Source: Oscillospiraceae bacterium (GTDB lineage: Bacteria > Bacillota > Clostridia > Saccharofermentanales > Saccharofermentanaceae). Taken from it: a stretch of 64,000 bases of DNA. Below, piece by piece: positions 62,133-64,000 of this stretch. The DNA is taken from positions 62,001 to 126,000 of the forward strand of contig CADAIP010000017.1 in the NCBI GenBank assembly GCA_902787975.1, read 5' to 3'. The number at the start of each line of letters is the position of its first letter. Position 1 is the first letter of the stretch. The position numbers and the translations under genes were made by a program. The notes beneath the pieces are model-generated. The model was not told where the DNA came from and ran no database searches. It saw only the letters and a program-made list of their open reading frames with translations.

Positions 62133-64000
62133 TTGACTGAGAATACAAAATTAAAGACCGGAATGAGCAGACATATGCTTTATAGAGCTGTAATTCTTGC
62201 AGTTCTGGACTTTGTATTCATGGTCATCAGCTTTGCTGCAGCATTACTTATCAGATACGATTTCAAGTTTACAAATATTGAGACTCAGTATATTAAACAA
62301 TCTCTGATCATTATTCCGATTTGTTCAGTTTTGATCATAGTCTTGATGGGCATCTTCAAGATGTATAACAGTATTTGGAGATTTGCCTCTTTTTCTGAAT
62401 TTGAAAGAATAGTTAAGGCATGGATCTGTTTTACTATAATTGTATTTGTTGCAGAGCTCATTGATGAACTCATTACCGGTGTAAGGCGCCTTCCTATATC
62501 TGTATGGGTTATGGCGGTTATATTTGGTTTTGTCACAACTACTGCTCTAAGGTTTAGTTTCAGGTTCTTAAACTATATTAGAAAAGATTCATCTGTAACA
62601 AAGGATTGTTCTAACATAATGATCATCGGTGCGGGGGCATGCGGTAAGGATGTAATCCATGAGATAGTCATGAGCCGGCATCTGGATGCCAAGGTCTGCT
62701 GCGCGATTGATGATAATCCTGTAAAGATTGGCAGAGAGATTGATGGTGTTCCTATCGTAGGAAGCAGAGTCGATATTCCGACCGCTGTTGATGATTACAA
62801 TATTGATGAGATCATCTTTGCTATACCTGATGCGAAAGGCGTAGACCGAAAAGATATACTTGATATTTGTCAGTCGACAGGATGTAAGGTAAGAGTTATT
62901 CCCGGAATTTATCAGATGATTGACGGTTCAGTTACCGTTAATTCTATCAGAAATGTTGAGATTATTGATTTACTTGGCCGAGATCCTGTTAAAGCAAATG
63001 TTGAGAAAATCAGGGAATACATAACCGGTAAGACTGTAATGGTTACCGGAGGCGGAGGCTCTATCGGTTCAGAGCTTTGCAGGCAGATAGCCATGGCGAA
63101 GCCGAAGCTTCTTATTATCTTTGATATTTATGAGAATAATGCCTTCTGGATCGAGCGTGAATTACGTTCTAAATATGGCGATAATCTTAATCTGATAGCA
63201 CTTATTGGTTCTGTAAGAAATACGAACAGAGTCAATTCCGTATTAGAAAAGTACCGTCCGGATATCATATTCCATGCTGCTGCCCATAAGCATGTTCCTC
63301 TTATGGAAGGCTCTCCTAATGAAGCGATAAAGAATAATGTCGGCGGTACATATAAGATGGCGCAGGCAGCTGTTAAATACGGCGTAAAGCGTTTTGTTTT
63401 GATATCCACCGATAAGGCAGTAAATCCTACGAATATTATGGGTGCCTCAAAGAGAATCTGTGAGATGGTCATTCAGATGATGGACCGTCGTGCTCAAGCT
63501 TTGTTTGACAAAGGTGAGATAAAAGTCAGGACAACTTTTTCTGCTGTAAGATTCGGTAATGTTCTGGGTTCTAACGGATCTGTTCTTAAGATATTTGAGA
63601 AACAGATAGCAAATGGCGGGCCGGTAACTGTCACTGACAAAAACATTATCCGATATTTTATGACAATACCTGAAGCAGTTGTTCTTGTCATGGAATCCGG
63701 AGCATATGCAAAGGGAGGGGAGATCTTTGTTCTTAATATGGGTGAACCTGTTAAGATTGACGATGTTGCCCGTAAGATGATCAAGCTATCCGGACTTACT
63801 CCTGACGTGGATATTAAGGTTGTTTACACCGGATTAAGACCGGGTGAGAAACTTTATGAGGAACGTCTTATGGATGAAGAAGGTTTGAGAGAAACAGAAG
63901 AGAATAAGGATATCTCTATTGCTCAGCCTATTCCTATGGATGATGATGAGTTTGAGAAACAACTTAAAGAATTGGATATTGCAGCAAAATCTGAAAGTGA
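62133..64000 (+). CDS. Membrane-bound NDP-sugar 4,6-dehydratase/epimerase, 3' end missing
   Basis: At least 622 residues; the frame is open to the end of the window. Start TTG 62133 (AAGG at 62120-62123) is preferred over ATG 62163, which has no ribosome site. Four membrane segments (about 15-125), a first Rossmann region (about 160-280, MIIGAGACGKDVI), then the catalytic SDR domain (VMVTGGGGSIGSELCRQ, HAAAHKHVPLMEGSP, STDKAVNPTNIMGASKR). This is the CapD/WbpM/PglF type, which makes UDP-4-keto-6-deoxy sugars for surface polysaccharide. It lies 26 nt after the Wzz-like gene, so they share a transcript. Confidence 0.9.
   Translation, partial: MTENTKLKTGMSRHMLYRAVILAVLDFVFMVISFAAALLIRYDFKFTNIETQYIKQSLIIIPICSVLIIVLMGIFKMYNSIWRFASFSEFERIVKAWICFTIIVFVAELIDELITGVRRLPISVWVMAVIFGFVTTTALRFSFRFLNYIRKDSSVTKDCSNIMIIGAGACGKDVIHEIVMSRHLDAKVCCAIDDNPVKIGREIDGVPIVGSRVDIPTAVDDYNIDEIIFAIPDAKGVDRKDILDICQSTGCKVRVIPGIYQMIDGSVTVNSIRNVEIIDLLGRDPVKANVEKIREYITGKTVMVTGGGGSIGSELCRQIAMAKPKLLIIFDIYENNAFWIERELRSKYGDNLNLIALIGSVRNTNRVNSVLEKYRPDIIFHAAAHKHVPLMEGSPNEAIKNNVGGTYKMAQAAVKYGVKRFVLISTDKAVNPTNIMGASKRICEMVIQMMDRRAQALFDKGEIKVRTTFSAVRFGNVLGSNGSVLKIFEKQIANGGPVTVTDKNIIRYFMTIPEAVVLVMESGAYAKGGEIFVLNMGEPVKIDDVARKMIKLSGLTPDVDIKVVYTGLRPGEKLYEERLMDEEGLRETEENKDISIAQPIPMDDDEFEKQLKELDIAAKSES

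Overview
This window looks like chromosome from a Gram-positive, moderate-GC Clostridia-type Firmicute; an anaerobic gut or rumen relative is my guess, but no rRNA is present to test it. Supporting signs are a phenylalanine T-box upstream of pheST, PASTA-kinase and MreCD/PBP2 cell-wall genes, GH25 and NlpC/P60 wall hydrolases, strong AGGAGG ribosome sites with frequent TTG and GTG starts, and gene orders shared with Bacillus and Clostridium (def-fmt-rsmB-rlmN-prpC-prkC-rsgA-rpe-thiN; cysS-mrnC-rlmB).

Layout. 1-5.4 kb: the 3' part of comEC, a strictly periodic hairpin array, a PD-(D/E)XK-like nuclease gene, a GH25 lysozyme lipoprotein and holA. 5.5-12.3 kb: icd, a SEC-C protein, mreC-mreD-mrdA, then a methylglyoxal-synthase-like protein overlapping a glyoxalase-II-like hydrolase. 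12.3-16.2 kb: T-box and pheST. 16.3-19.8 kb: TadE/DUF5702-like pseudopilin genes, a small membrane protein and a YerC/TrpR-like regulator with an insertion. 19.8-25 kb: secA, punA, ahcY and a second hairpin array. 25-34.1 kb: the translation-initiation, rRNA-methylation, Ser/Thr phosphatase/kinase and thiamine block, mostly with ATGA or longer overlaps. 34.2-40.5 kb: accessory genes, namely a DUF5688 protein, an Rpn-like nuclease and a 1450-residue subtilase/thioester/ester-bond surface protein. 40.5-47.3 kb: two aminotransferases, a degenerate GGDEF-EAL protein, yraN, purB and an orphan BrnA-like antitoxin behind an 8-codon relic of its toxin. 47.3-55.8 kb: a possible structured RNA, cysS-mrnC-rlmB, a lipoprotein, an acyltransferase, a tyrosine phosphatase, tRNA-Arg, a cysteine hydrolase and tig. 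55.8-64 kb: argJ, a tRNA-His/Gln/Lys cluster, an NlpC/P60 hydrolase, pepV and the start of a surface-polysaccharide locus.

The strongest unexplained signals are these. (1) Two arrays of split palindromes, ACCYACTAAA-N14/16-TTTAGTRGGT, repeat at 74 bp (one step at 63 bp), which are whole helical turns. Array 1 ends 19 bp before a nuclease-like gene. (2) A surface protein joins an S8 protease, a thioester-like domain with His in place of Gln, SpaA-like folds and T-Q ester-bond-like repeats. (3) The brnT relic sits with an orphan antitoxin and an intact-looking operator. (4) Several familiar enzymes appear to have lost catalytic motifs (MgsA-like, Wzc-like, GGDEF-EAL). (5) A PASTA kinase carries an InlB-repeat-like extracellular tail.

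All calls were made by reading the sequence. No database search was run, so family names rest on motif recognition.
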